From Gaiella sp. (GTDB lineage: Bacteria; Actinomycetota; Thermoleophilia; Gaiellales; Gaiellaceae): 64,000 nt of DNA. The DNA lies in assembly GCA_027493885.1 (NCBI GenBank), contig JAOSJZ010000001.1:868001-932000 (forward strand), in the 5' to 3' direction. The notes beneath the pieces are model-generated. The model searched no databases, was not told where the DNA came from, and was given only the letters and a program-made list of their open reading frames with translations. The position numbers and the translations under genes were made by a program. Positions 9,208 through 17,086 of this stretch are shown piece by piece (position 1 is the stretch's first letter; each line of letters begins with the position of its first letter).

Positions 9208-9223
9208 GTGCCGTGTCTGTGCC
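9208..9223 (-). repeat. GGCAC pair upstream of comEA
   Basis: Two GGCAC boxes 11 bp apart on the minus strand, immediately before comEA. They match the iterons of the intergenic element family described at 14202, 22568 and 43787. At the position where that family has TAGCGT, this copy has only CACGCT, so the promoter part is not conserved. Confidence 0.45.
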
Positions 9224-9271
9224 GACTTCGTGACGGCTTCGACGCGCGGCCGCCCGGCGGCACCGTCGCCG

Positions 9272-11704
9272 CTAGGCGACGAGGTTCACGAGGCGTCCGG
9301 GCACGACGACCGTGCGCCGCGGCTCGCCGTCGCTCAGATGGGCCTGCACCCGTTCGGAGGCGAGAGCGAGCGCCACGAGCTCGTCCTCGGACGTCCCCGC
9401 GGGGACGTGAAGGCGGTCGCGGAGCTTCCCGTTCACCTGCACCGCGATCTCGATCGTGTCGTGCTCGAGCATCGCCGGATCGGCAACGGGCCAGGGCGCG
9501 TCCCACAGATGCTCCTCGTGGCCGAGTCGCTGCCAGAGCTCCTCCGCCACGTGTGGAGCGTAGGGCTGGATCAGCGAGACGGCCGTCTCGGCCGCGAACC
9601 GCGCGTCGGCGCCGCCGGAGTCGCGGCCGAGCTCGTTCAGCAGCTCCATCACAGCGGCGATCGCGGTGTTGAAGGCAAACCGCCGCCCGATGTCGTCGGT
9701 GACCTTGGCGATCGTCGCGTGCGCCTTGCGTGCGAGCGGCCCGCCCTCCGCCGCCGCGTCCCCCGGGGCCTGCGCGGCGACGTCGTGGATGGTGCGCCAC
9801 AGGCGGCGGACGAATCGCGCCATACCCTCCACGCTCGTCTCGGTCCACTCCATGTCCTGGTCGGCCGGCCCCAGGAAGAGGATGTTCAGCCGGCAGGCGT
9901 CGGCGCCGTAGCGCTCGATGAACTGGTCCGGGCCGATGACGTTCCCGGCGCGCTTCGAGATCTTGACGTGGTCGAGGGTCACCCAGCCGTTCGAGTAGAA
10001 GCGCGTGAACGGCTCCCGGAAGCCCACGAGGCCGAGGTCGTTGAGCACCTTGACCCAGAAGCGCGCATAGATCATGTGCATGGTGGCGTGGTCGACGCCG
10101 CCGATGTAGAGGTCGATCGGGTTCCAGTAGTCGACGGCGGAGCGAGCGAAGGGGGCGGCCTCGTTCCGCGGGTCGCAGTAGCGCAGGAAGTACCACGACG
10201 AGTCGACGAACGTGTCCATCGTCTCCGTCTCGCGTCGTCCCGCCCGACTACAGCTCGGACAGGCAACGCTGACCCAGTCCTCTGCCTGAGCGAGCGGCGG
10301 CTTCCCCTTCGGCTTGAAATCCTCGATCTCCGGAAGGAGCACCGGGAGCTCGTCGTCGGGAACCGGCACGATGCCGCAGGCGTCGCAGTAGACGACCGGG
10401 ATCGGGCAGCCCCAGTAGCGCTGCCGCGAGAAGCCCCAGTCGCGCAGCCGGTAGTTGACTGCAAACGCCCCCTTCTCCTCCGCGGCGAGCTTCTCGACGA
10501 TGCGACGTCCGCCCTCGACCGCGGCAAGACCGTCGAACTCGGCCGAGTTGACGAGCACCTCGTCCTCGGTGTGCCCGGTGTAGGCCGCGCCCGGGTCGGG
10601 CTCCCCGTCCGGGGGTCGCACGACGGGACGGACGGGAAGGTCGAAGGCGGTCGCGAAGTCGAAGTCACGCTGGTCGTGGGCCGGCACGGCCATCACGGCA
10701 CCCGTCCCGTAGTCCGTCAGCACGTAGTCGGCGACGTATACCGGCAGCCGCTCGCCGTTCACGGGGTTCGTTGCGTGAAGACCCGTGAAGACACCGGTCT
10801 TCTCGACCGCCGCTGCGCGCTCCTCGGTCTTCTTCGCCCCGGCGCGGCGCACGTAGTCGCGCACCTCGTCGGAGTCGATACGCGCCACAAGCTCGTGCTC
10901 GGGCGCGAGCACGAAGAACGTCGCGCCGAAGAGCGTGTCGGGCCGGGTCGTGAAGACGGGCACGTCGATGTCGAGACCGTCGATCCGAAAGACGATCTCC
11001 GCCCCGTCGGAGCGTCCGATCCAGTTCCGCTGGCGTGCCTTGATCGACTCGGGCCAGTCGACCGTCTCGAGGTCGTCGAGCAGCGCCTGGGCGTAGTCCG
11101 TGATCCGGAAGAACCACTGCTCCATCAGCCGGGACTCGACCTCGGCGCCGCAGCGCTCGCACCGCCCGTCGTGCACCTGCTCGTTCGCGAGCACCGTCTG
11201 GTCGTTCGGGCACCACTTGACCGGAGCGCCCTTGCGGTAGGCCAGGCCTCGCTCGTGGAAGCGCAGGAACTGCCACTGCTGCCAGCGGATGTAGTCGGGG
11301 TCGTGCGTCGAGAGCTCGCGCCGCCAGTCGTAGGCCCAGCCGGCCCGGCGCATCGAGGTCTCGATGTGCGCGATGTTGCGCTCCACGATCTCGCGCGGCT
11401 GCCCGCCCGCCTTGATGGCGGCGTTCTCGGCCGGAAGGCCGAACGAGTCGAACCCCTGCGGATGCAGCACGTGCATGCCGTTCCGGTGGCGGAAGCGCGT
11501 GACGACGTCACCGATCGTGTAGACCAGCATGTGGCCCATGTGGAGCGTCCCGGACGGGTACGGGAGCTGCTCGAGCACGTACGACTTCGGGCGACTCGCC
11601 ACCGGCTCGTTCTCGACCTGAAACGCGCCCTCGGCTTCCCAGAGCGCCTGCCATTTCGCCTCGATCGCGGCGGGCTCGTACCGGTCGGTGTCGCTGGGCT
11701 CCAT
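9272..11704 (-). CDS. leuS: Leucyl-tRNA synthetase
   Basis: An 810-residue class I aminoacyl-tRNA synthetase that charges tRNA-Leu. The HIGH-type motif is YPSGTLHMGHM (about residue 50), a zinc-knuckle-like pair of Cys clusters lies near residues 165-190 (KWCPND, CERCGAEV), and the CP1 editing domain holds TTRPDTLFGATF. The KMSKS motif appears as KISKR. The anticodon-binding C-terminus is intact. A GAGGAG sequence about 13 nt before ATG 11704 is the ribosome-binding site. A terminator and a Leu-rich mini-peptide upstream indicate attenuation control. It is monocistronic and divergent from lysA. Confidence 0.96.
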   Translation of the reverse strand: MEPSDTDRYEPAAIEAKWQALWEAEGAFQVENEPVASRPKSYVLEQLPYPSGTLHMGHMLVYTIGDVVTRFRHRNGMHVLHPQGFDSFGLPAENAAIKAGGQPREIVERNIAHIETSMRRAGWAYDWRRELSTHDPDYIRWQQWQFLRFHERGLAYRKGAPVKWCPNDQTVLANEQVHDGRCERCGAEVESRLMEQWFFRITDYAQALLDDLETVDWPESIKARQRNWIGRSDGAEIVFRIDGLDIDVPVFTTRPDTLFGATFFVLAPEHELVARIDSDEVRDYVRRAGAKKTEERAAAVEKTGVFTGLHATNPVNGERLPVYVADYVLTDYGTGAVMAVPAHDQRDFDFATAFDLPVRPVVRPPDGEPDPGAAYTGHTEDEVLVNSAEFDGLAAVEGGRRIVEKLAAEEKGAFAVNYRLRDWGFSRQRYWGCPIPVVYCDACGIVPVPDDELPVLLPEIEDFKPKGKPPLAQAEDWVSVACPSCSRAGRRETETMDTFVDSSWYFLRYCDPRNEAAPFARSAVDYWNPIDLYIGGVDHATMHMIYARFWVKVLNDLGLVGFREPFTRFYSNGWVTLDHVKISKRAGNVIGPDQFIERYGADACRLNILFLGPADQDMEWTETSVEGMARFVRRLWRTIHDVAAQAPGDAAAEGGPLARKAHATIAKVTDDIGRRFAFNTAIAAVMELLNELGRDSGGADARFAAETAVSLIQPYAPHVAEELWQRLGHEEHLWDAPWPVADPAMLEHDTIEIAVQVNGKLRDRLHVPAGTSEDELVALALASERVQAHLSDGEPRRTVVVPGRLVNLVA

Positions 11705-11729
11705 CTGCTCGAAACTCTCCTCTGGAACG

Positions 11730-11753
11730 AAAAAGCCTCTCGGGCGAGAGGCT
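11730..11753 (-). terminator. Intrinsic terminator (attenuator) in the leuS leader
   Basis: Read on the minus strand, the arms GCCTCTC and GAGAGGC pair perfectly around a GCCC loop, and an A-T pair plus five T follow. It lies 26 nt before the leuS start codon and downstream of the candidate leader peptide, so it would stop leuS transcription rather than end an upstream gene. The nearest upstream gene, lysA, runs the other way. Confidence 0.7.
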
Positions 11754-11795
11754 CAGCGGGAGTCGGCGCGGGCATCGCCGCATTCGCTCCCTGGA

Positions 11796-11816
11796 CTACG
11801 CGAGAAGCTGCTGCAC
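11796..11816 (-). CDS. Candidate leuS leader peptide (fM-Q-Q-L-L-A)
   Basis: A seven-codon frame, GTG CAG CAG CTT CTC GCG TAG, with two adjacent Leu codons, lies between a TAGCAT box and the leuS attenuator terminator. GTG 11816 stands 13 nt from the T of TAGCAT, the same geometry as other leaderless genes here. An in-frame ATG at 11825 would add three residues but would overlap the -10 box. The model is that scarce charged tRNA-Leu stalls the ribosome on CTT-CTC and changes folding of the leader. This is an inference from layout; no expression evidence is available. Confidence 0.5.
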   Translation of the reverse strand: MQQLLA

Positions 11817-11823
11817 GAAGCCC

Positions 11824-11829
11824 ATGCTA
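11824..11829 (-). promoter_or_regulatory. -10 box (TAGCAT) of the leuS leader
   Basis: TAGCAT on the minus strand would place the transcript start at 11816-11817, at the GTG of the leader peptide. The leuS mRNA would then carry a leader of about 112 nt holding the peptide, a GC-rich hairpin (GGGAG pairing with CTCCC) and the terminator. Confidence 0.5.
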
Positions 11830-11846
11830 ACAGGCACGATCGGTCG

Positions 11847-13110
11847 GTGCTGGCGCTCTTCCCCGACTCGGCCGCGCTCGACGGCGCCTCGCTACAGATC
11901 GGCGGCGTGACCGCCGAGCTGCTCGCCGAGGAGCACGGCACACCGCTCCTCGTCGTCTGCGAGGAGACGCTCCGCGAGAGCGCACGCGCCCTGCGAGGAG
12001 CGCTGGGCGGCGACGGCCGTGTCTTCTTCGGGACGAAGGCGTTCCCCAACGTCGCGCTGCTCAGGGTGCTGCGAGAGGAAGGCATCGGTGCCGACGTCGC
12101 CTCCGAGGGCGAGCTCGCCTTCGCGCGCAGGGCAGGCATGGACGGCGCCGAGCTCGTCGTCCACGGCAACAACAAGGACGAGGGGTTTCTGCTCCGGGCC
12201 GCCTCGGTCGGGGCCCCGGTCGTGCTCGACGCGCCCGACGAGGTGGGGCTCGCCGCCGCTGCCGGCCTGGAGCGCGTGCTCGTGCGCGTGACTCTCGGAG
12301 TCGACGCCGACACGCACGAGGCGATCCGCACCGGGCATCACGGCTCGAAGTTCGGGCTCCCCCCGCACCAGGCGCGCGCCGCCGTCGGGGGAGGCGCTCG
12401 ACCGCGGCCTCGACGTGCTCGGCGTCCACGTGCACGTCGGCTCCCAGCTCTCGGACTTCGACGCGCAGGCGGAAACGATCGTGCGGCTGGCGGCGTTCGC
12501 CGCCGGCTGCCGCGACGAGCTCGGCTGGGTCGCGCGCGTCGCCGACCTCGGCGGCGGGTTCGGCATCCGGCACCACCCCGCGGACGAGGTGCCCGACGCG
12601 GCCGCGCTGGCCGCGTCGGCCGCCACGACTGCGCGGCTCGCGTTCGTCGAGCAGGGCCTGCCGCGACCCGAGGTCTGGCTCGAGCCCGGCCGCTGCCTCG
12701 TCGGCCGCGCCGGTGTGACGCTCTATCGCGTCGGCAGCGTAAAGCGGCTGCCCGAGCGGACATGGGTTGCGATCGACGGCGGGATGTCCGACAACCCCCG
12801 GCCCCAGCTCTACGACGCGCGCTATACGGCACTCTCGGCCGCCCGGGTGGACGAGCCGGTCGACGAGGTCGTCAGCGTCGCCGGGATGCACTGCGAGTCG
12901 GGAGACGTCCTGATCGACGACGTGGCCCTCCCCTCGCCGCGCCGGGGCGACCTCCTCGCCGTCCCGGCGACGGGCGCGTACACCCTGGCGATGGCGTCGA
13001 ACTACAACGGCGTGCCGCGCCCCGCGGCCGTGCTCGTGCGCGAGGGCGCCGCGCGCGTCATCCGCGTACGCGAGACGATCGACGACCTCCTCCGCCCCGA
13101 GACCGAATGA
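11847..13110 (+). CDS. lysA: Diaminopimelate decarboxylase, interrupted by a 1-nt frameshift
   Basis: A PLP-dependent alanine-racemase-fold decarboxylase that makes lysine from meso-diaminopimelate. The first part (GTG 11847 to about 12386) holds VFFGTKAFPNVALLRVL with the PLP lysine in TKAFPN, and reads ADVASEGE and SKFGLPPHQA. The second part, in the next frame, holds VHVHVGSQL, DLGGGFGI, WLEPGRCLVG, and the Cys in GMHCESGD. Joining them needs removal of one base from the G5 run at 12387-12391, giving about 420 residues. The two halves are otherwise intact, so an assembly indel is likelier than a dead gene. It overlaps the Nudix gene by 4 nt (ATGA). Confidence 0.85.
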
Positions 13111-13637
13111 TCCGCGACCTCCGCACCGCCGCCGTGCTGGTCCCGATCTACCGGGACTCCGAAGACGAGCTGCGCGTCGTGATCGTCGTCAGGGCCGACG
13201 ACGGCGGGCAGCACGGCGGGCAACTCGGACTGCCTGGCGGACGGCCGGAGCCGCGGGACGTAGACCTTCTCGCCACCGCGCTGCGGGAGGCCGAGGAGGA
13301 GGTCGGGCTGGCTCCCGCGACGGTGGACGTCGTCGCCACGCTCGAGCCGCTCGTGACCCAGGCGACGGGATGGCTCGTGCACCCGTTCCTCGGACGGGTC
13401 CCGGCCGACACCGCGTGGCGGCTCCAGGAGACGGAGATCGTCGGGATCCTCACGCCGGCCGCACGCGCACTCATCGATCCAGCGGCCCGCTCGACGTTGC
13501 CCTTCTCCTCGCTCCGCTTCCCGCAGCCGCTGCTCGTCGACGGAATCGACGTCGAAGGGCACGTGCTCTGGGGCATGACCTTGCGGCTTCTCGACACCGT
13601 CCTTCCGCGGCTGCTGGCCGGCGAGTGGGATGTCTGA
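13107..13637 (+). CDS. Nudix hydrolase, CoA-pyrophosphatase type
   Basis: A 176-residue Nudix protein. The Nudix box is LGLPGGRPEPRDVDLLATAL continuing to REAEEEVGL. The form LPGGR-EP-D-LLATALREA is characteristic of the CoA/acyl-CoA diphosphatase subgroup (NudL-like), which cleaves CoA to phosphopantetheine and 3',5'-ADP. The REAEEEVG glutamates bind Mg2+. It starts at ATG 13107, overlapping the lysA stop by 4 nt, and overlaps the following cupin gene by 8 nt, so the three form one operon. Substrate is inferred from subgroup similarity only. Confidence 0.85.
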   Translation: MIRDLRTAAVLVPIYRDSEDELRVVIVVRADDGGQHGGQLGLPGGRPEPRDVDLLATALREAEEEVGLAPATVDVVATLEPLVTQATGWLVHPFLGRVPADTAWRLQETEIVGILTPAARALIDPAARSTLPFSSLRFPQPLLVDGIDVEGHVLWGMTLRLLDTVLPRLLAGEWDV

Positions 13638-14136
13638 TTCGCGTCGCGGGATAGGGTCGGACTCAGTGGAGATGAACCTCCTCGACGACGACGGCTGGCT
13701 CGAGCGCACCTGGCCGCCGGAGCGGCCCGGGTACGTCTGGCGGCGAAAACGTGTTGCCGGGGAGCACCTCGGGGCGGGGCTCATCGAGCTGCCACCGGGC
13801 GAGAGCACGTTTCCCTACCACTACGAGCTCGGCAACGACGAGCTCCTCGTCGTCGTGGCGGGGCGGCCGACACTGAGAACGCCCGCTGGCGAGCGAGAGC
13901 TCTCCGTCGGCGACTGCGTGCTGTTCCGAAGCGGCCCGGACGGCGCGCACAAGGTCACGAACCGGTCCGAACAGCCCGTCCGCGTGCTGCTCGTCTCCAA
14001 CTTCGCGCTCCCGCGAGCGGCGGTCCAGGTCGACAGCCGGAAGATGATGGTCCGCTGGGGACCGGGGCCGGCCGAACGCCGCTGGTTCTTCCTCGGCGAG
14101 GACGCCGACTACTGGGCCGGTGAGCCGGACGCGTAG
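13630..14136 (+). CDS. Cupin-domain protein
   Basis: A 168-residue single-domain cupin. Motif 1 is seen as ESTFPYHYELGNDELLVVVAG, less the end residues, where the Glu/His set is partly replaced (YHYE), and motif 2 is GAHKVTNRSEQP. The metal site keeps at least two His. ATG 13630 overlaps the Nudix gene by 8 nt; ATG 13672 (MNLLDDDG) is an alternative. A C-terminal extension with RWFFLGEDADYW is unusual for small cupins but common in cupins annotated as sugar or quercetinase-like proteins of unknown role. No substrate can be assigned. Confidence 0.75.
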   Translation: MSDSRRGIGSDSVEMNLLDDDGWLERTWPPERPGYVWRRKRVAGEHLGAGLIELPPGESTFPYHYELGNDELLVVVAGRPTLRTPAGERELSVGDCVLFRSGPDGAHKVTNRSEQPVRVLLVSNFALPRAAVQVDSRKMMVRWGPGPAERRWFFLGEDADYWAGEPDA

Positions 14137-14201
14137 CGAGAGGCGAGCGGCCCGCGACGCCGGCGGCGCGTCCCGGCCCGCAGGGCCGAGGGCGCAGACT
14201 C

Positions 14202-14285
14202 GGCACAGACAGGGCACACACCTGTCACACGTTTGTCGATAGCGTGGTCCCAGGGACACCGGGGTGCCTCTGGGGGCAGTTGGGG
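14202..14285 (+). repeat. Intergenic iteron-promoter element, copy A
   Basis: This lies in the 313-bp gap 14137-14449, which has no gene. It has two GGCAC iterons (14202, 14213) at 11-bp period, a TAGCGT box at 14240-14245 exactly 27 bp after the last iteron, then an imperfect hairpin (CAGGGACACC with GGTGCCTCTG, 14251-14272) and a G-rich tract. It is clearly related to the copy at 22568. It reads toward the 3' end of the cupin gene on the opposite strand. The rest of the gap is GC-rich and shows no other feature I can name. Confidence 0.6.
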
Positions 14286-14449
14286 ACACGGAGTCGTGAC
14301 GCGCGCTCGACGCGGGGGCGCCCGGAGCGGTTGCCGGCACGACGTGCGTGGGGGGTGCGTCGCGAGGGCGCTCCTGCACCGAGTGACCCGCGTGGTCGGC
14401 ACCCACGGGCGCGGGACGGAGCGCTGTCCCGGCCCGGCGGCGTTGCCTC

Positions 14450-14893
14450 TCAGGGTGCGGGCGTCAGACCGTGGCGCCGCATCACCTCGCCGACCGCGGC
14501 GGGGTCGGGCGGGCCGCCGCCGGCCGCCTCGATCACCGCCGCCGCCTCGCGGAAGTAGGCCGGTCCCAGGATCCCGGGAGTCACGATCCCGAGCATGCGC
14601 GCCTCGCCGTCGTGGTTGTTGTCGAAGCGGTGGACTGCGCCGCGCGGAATGCAGAGCACCTCGCCGGGCCCGACGTCGATCGGTCGACCGTCCACGGTCC
14701 ACGTGAGCGTGCCCTCGAGCCCGTAGATCGTCTCCTCGTATGCGTCGTGGCTGTGCGCGATCGGCACGTGCGCCCCGGCCGGCACGACGAACTCGAAGAT
14801 CGAGACGGACCCAGCCGAAATGTCGCCCTCGAGCAGGAACCGGATTCGTAGCTCGCCGATACGGATCTCCTCGTTGCTCGTGGTCGTGGTCAT
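14450..14893 (-). CDS. Cupin-domain protein, divergent from marR
   Basis: A 147-residue cupin. Motif 1 reads HVPIAHSHDAYEETIYGLEG with the His-His-Glu metal ligands (HSHDAYEE), and motif 2 includes PRGAVHRFDN. Such proteins may be dioxygenases, isomerases or ligand-binding proteins. ATG 14893 has a good ribosome-binding site, GGGAGG about 9 nt upstream. Its promoter region is shared with the divergent MarR gene, and a TACTTT -10 candidate overlaps the palindrome at 14920-14934, so this cupin is the probable regulatory target of the MarR protein. A role in handling the MarR ligand, perhaps an aromatic compound, is a guess from context. Confidence 0.85.
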   Translation of the reverse strand: MTTTTSNEEIRIGELRIRFLLEGDISAGSVSIFEFVVPAGAHVPIAHSHDAYEETIYGLEGTLTWTVDGRPIDVGPGEVLCIPRGAVHRFDNNHDGEARMLGIVTPGILGPAYFREAAAVIEAAGGGPPDPAAVGEVMRRHGLTPAP

Positions 14894-14919
14894 GGCAGCT
14901 CGCCTCCCTCTATCTGTTG

Positions 14920-14934
14920 GTAAAGTATCTTGAC
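14920..14934. promoter_or_regulatory. MarR operator 1
   Basis: GTAAAGTATCTTGAC is an imperfect palindrome of the form GT(A/C)AAG-N3-CTT(T/G)AC. It lies in the 46-bp gap between the divergent cupin and marR starts. It overlaps TATCTT (14926-14931), the likely -10 box of marR, and TACTTT on the other strand. It is an inverted near-copy of operator 2. Confidence 0.6.
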
Positions 14935-14939
14935 GGTAC

Positions 14940-15410
14940 ATGAGGGACGCAATCAAGTCAAGCGACTTTACTATCTCGGAAACCGGGGCGCTCGGCCCCC
15001 CGCTGATCGGCGCGCTGCTCCGCATCCCCTGGGAGACGGTTCGCCGGCGGATGCTCGAGCGGCTCCACGAGCAGGGGTTCGACGACATCGACACGCCGCA
15101 CCTGAACGTCTTCCTGTATCCAGGCCCCCAGGGGGAGAGGCCGTCCGAGCTCGCGGCGCGAATGGGCGTCAGCAAGCAGGCGCTCAACTACCTCCTCGGA
15201 GAGCTCGAGCGCCTCGGGTATCTCGAGCGCCGGGCCGATCCGCACGATCGGCGCTCGCGCCGCATCGCGCTCACCCGGCGCGGGGAGTCCGCCGGGCACG
15301 CGATGCGAGAGGCCGTCGTCGAGCTCGAGCACGAGTGGGAGGCGCGGCTCGGCCGCAAACGCTTCGCGCAGCTCCAGACGCTGCTTCGCGAGCTCGCAGG
15401 CCACGCGTAG
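14940..15410 (+). CDS. MarR family transcriptional regulator
   Basis: A 156-residue winged-helix repressor. The recognition region is SELAARMGVSKQALNYLLGE, followed by the wing with ERRADPHDRRSRRIALT, whose DPxDRRsR pattern is diagnostic for MarR. ATG 14940 has no Shine-Dalgarno. TATCTT lies 14 nt upstream, so the mRNA is leaderless or nearly so. One palindrome precedes the start and another lies inside the first codons (14957-14971), so the protein very probably represses itself and the divergent cupin. The ligand is unknown. Confidence 0.88.
   Translation: MRDAIKSSDFTISETGALGPPLIGALLRIPWETVRRRMLERLHEQGFDDIDTPHLNVFLYPGPQGERPSELAARMGVSKQALNYLLGELERLGYLERRADPHDRRSRRIALTRRGESAGHAMREAVVELEHEWEARLGRKRFAQLQTLLRELAGHA
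14957..14971. promoter_or_regulatory. MarR operator 2, inside the marR 5' coding region
   Basis: GTCAAGCGACTTTAC has the same GT(A/C)AAG-N3-CTT(T/G)AC form as operator 1 and matches it in inverted orientation at 13 of 15 positions. Centres are 37 bp apart, roughly 3.5 helical turns. Its position just downstream of the transcript start suits repression of marR. Confidence 0.55.
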
Positions 15411-15427
15411 CCTCGGATCGAGGCGGG

Positions 15428-15529
15428 TCAGCGCGTCACCACGTCGACCACGTCCCCGTCGGTGAGGGCGTGCGCCCGGCCCACACGCTGACCGTCGAAC
15501 CGCGCCGACGCGCCCCACACGCGGGAGCG
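15428..15529 (-). pseudogene. Remnant of a TGS-domain GTPase C-terminus
   Basis: In the 396-bp stretch 15411-15806 without an intact gene, 33 minus-strand codons read RVWGASARFDGQRVG followed by AHALTDGDVVDVVTR and a stop. This resembles the C-terminal TGS domain of DRG/Obg-type GTPases. Upstream the frame continues without resemblance and meets TAG near 15673, and no start codon or GTPase domain is present. It is probably the tail of a lost gene. Confidence is limited because only a short block matches. The remaining DNA up to 15806 shows nothing else. Confidence 0.3.
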
Positions 15530-15806
15530 AGTCGCGATTGACGACCTTCCGCGAACGCGGGTGCGCTTGAGCTCGCCGTCGAGCCACGTCCGCAGGTCTG
15601 CGTACGGGCCGCTTCGATAGCCAAGCAGCTCCCCGAGGGGCCCCCGGATCGTCGCAGCCCGCTCCGAGCCTTCCTACCCGACGAGGCGGCGCTTCGCACC
15701 TCCGCGAAACGTGCGATGCGGCATCGGCTCGGAGCCGCCGCCACGGAGCGGAGGTGGGGCTGCCCGTACTCTTCGCGCGCCGGCGGTGCTGCCTCGGTCC
15801 GGCGAG

Positions 15807-16364
15807 CTACTGCGCGGCGGCGTGCCGGCGGCGCAGTTCTTCCTCCACCGCGGAAGGCTGGAGGCCCCGCGCGGCGAGCAGAACGTAGCTCGAGAACCAG
15901 AGGTCGGCGAGCTCCTCGACGAGCCGCTCGTCCGACTCGGTGACCGCGGCGAGCGCAGCCTCGAGGCCCTCCTCCCCGACCTTCCGCGCCGCCGCGGGTG
16001 GTCCGCCGTCGAGGATGCGCGCGACGTAAGACCCCTCGGGCCGGGTGGCCGCACGCTCGGCCACGATCCGCCAGAGCCACGGGGCGAAGCACGACTCGGC
16101 GCCGGTGTGGCAGGCAGGCCCGTCCGGGCGCACGCGGTAGAGGAGCGCGTCCCCGTCGCAGTCGTCGGCGATCTCCTCGACCGCCATCGTGTTCCCGGAC
16201 GTCGCCCCCTTGTGCCAGAGCTCGCCCCGGGAACGGCTCCAGAACCAGGCCTCACCGGTCTCCCGCGTCCGCTCGAGCGCTTCCTCGTTCGCGTACGCCA
16301 GCATCAGGACGCGGTCCGTGCCGACGTCCTGGACGATCACCGGCGTCAACGTCTCATCGGCCAT
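15807..16364 (-). CDS. hisIE: HisIE: phosphoribosyl-AMP cyclohydrolase / phosphoribosyl-ATP pyrophosphatase
   Basis: A 185-residue bifunctional enzyme for steps 2 and 3 of histidine synthesis. The N-terminal HisI part has [30 protein letters not shown] and the zinc site GPACHTG. The C-terminal HisE part begins near residue 108 and has [14 protein letters not shown] and [15 protein letters not shown]. The start overlaps the hisF stop by 19 nt and it is the last gene of the his operon. The E-site helix has SSY where many homologues have YH, a minor difference. Fusion of HisI and HisE is common in bacteria. Confidence 0.95.
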   Translation of the reverse strand: MADETLTPVIVQDVGTDRVLMLAYANEEALERTRETGEAWFWSRSRGELWHKGATSGNTMAVEEIADDCDGDALLYRVRPDGPACHTGAESCFAPWLWRIVAERAATRPEGSYVARILDGGPPAAARKVGEEGLEAALAAVTESDERLVEELADLWFSSYVLLAARGLQPSAVEEELRRRHAAAQ

Positions 16365-17086
16365 CCCGCCTCCTCCAGCTCGGCCTTCAGCTCGGGCAGC
16401 CGCTCGGGCCGCTCGTGGACGATCGACGCGATCAGCGCCGCCTCCGCGCCGGCCTCGAACGCGTCTGCCAGGTGGCGCGCCTCACCGGCGCCGCCCGAGG
16501 CGATCACCGGCACGTCCACCGCCGCCGCGACGGAGCGTGTCAGCTCGAGGTCGTACCCGGCGCGCGTCCCGTCCGCGTCGATCGAGGTGAGCAGGATCTC
16601 CCCCGCGCCACGCTCGACCGCCTCGCGCGCCCAGTCGACCGCGCCGCGGCCTCTCGGCGTGCGTCCCGCGTGGGTGACGACCTCCCCCCCACGCGCGTCG
16701 ATCGCGCAGACGACGGCCTGGCTCCCGAACTCGGCGGCGAGCGCGGTGAGGATCGCCGGGTCGTCGACCGCGGCGCGGTTGATCGCGACCTTGTCCGCCC
16801 CCGCGAGAAGGAGGTCGCGCGCGTCGTCCACGCCGGTCACGCCTCCGCCGGCGGTGAAGGGAATCGTCAGCTCGTCCGCGGCTCGTCCGATCACGCCGAG
16901 GATGGGGCCGCGCCCCTCGAGCGTGGCGGTGATGTCGAGGAAGACGAGCTCGTCGGCGCCCAGCGCCGAGTAGCGGCGCGCGAGCTGGACGGGCTCTCCC
17001 ATCTCGCGGAGGCTCTCGAACCTGACGCCCTTGACGACGCGACCGTCCGCGACATCGAGGCAGGGGATCACGCGCTTCTTGACCAT
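16346..17086 (-). CDS. hisF: Imidazole glycerol phosphate synthase, cyclase subunit HisF
   Basis: A 246-residue TIM barrel that uses ammonia from HisH to convert PRFAR to IGP and AICAR. The phosphate-binding halves are recognisable: [17 protein letters not shown] at the start, with the catalytic Asp in CLDV, and the second catalytic Asp in [25 protein letters not shown] closes the barrel. ATG 17086 overlaps the hisH stop by 19 nt, which suits assembly of the heterodimer. Confidence 0.96.
   Translation of the reverse strand: MVKKRVIPCLDVADGRVVKGVRFESLREMGEPVQLARRYSALGADELVFLDITATLEGRGPILGVIGRAADELTIPFTAGGGVTGVDDARDLLLAGADKVAINRAAVDDPAILTALAAEFGSQAVVCAIDARGGEVVTHAGRTPRGRGAVDWAREAVERGAGEILLTSIDADGTRAGYDLELTRSVAAAVDVPVIASGGAGEARHLADAFEAGAEAALIASIVHERPERLPELKAELEEAGWPMRR

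Noticed and set aside
11702..11829. T-box riboswitch in the leuS leader
   Set aside because: No T-box consensus (GGTGG...) or specifier-loop layout could be found; the short peptide with Leu codons plus terminator explains the leader better.
7343..11830. Very long plus-strand open frame of about 1,500 codons antisense to comEC, comEA and leuS
   Set aside because: It is an Arg/Asp/Glu/His-rich shadow created by high GC at third positions; the minus-strand genes have full family motifs.
11688..13637. LysA-Nudix fusion protein
   Set aside because: The long frame is an artefact of the lysA frameshift; the second half of lysA lies in a different frame and ends in ATGA with the Nudix start.
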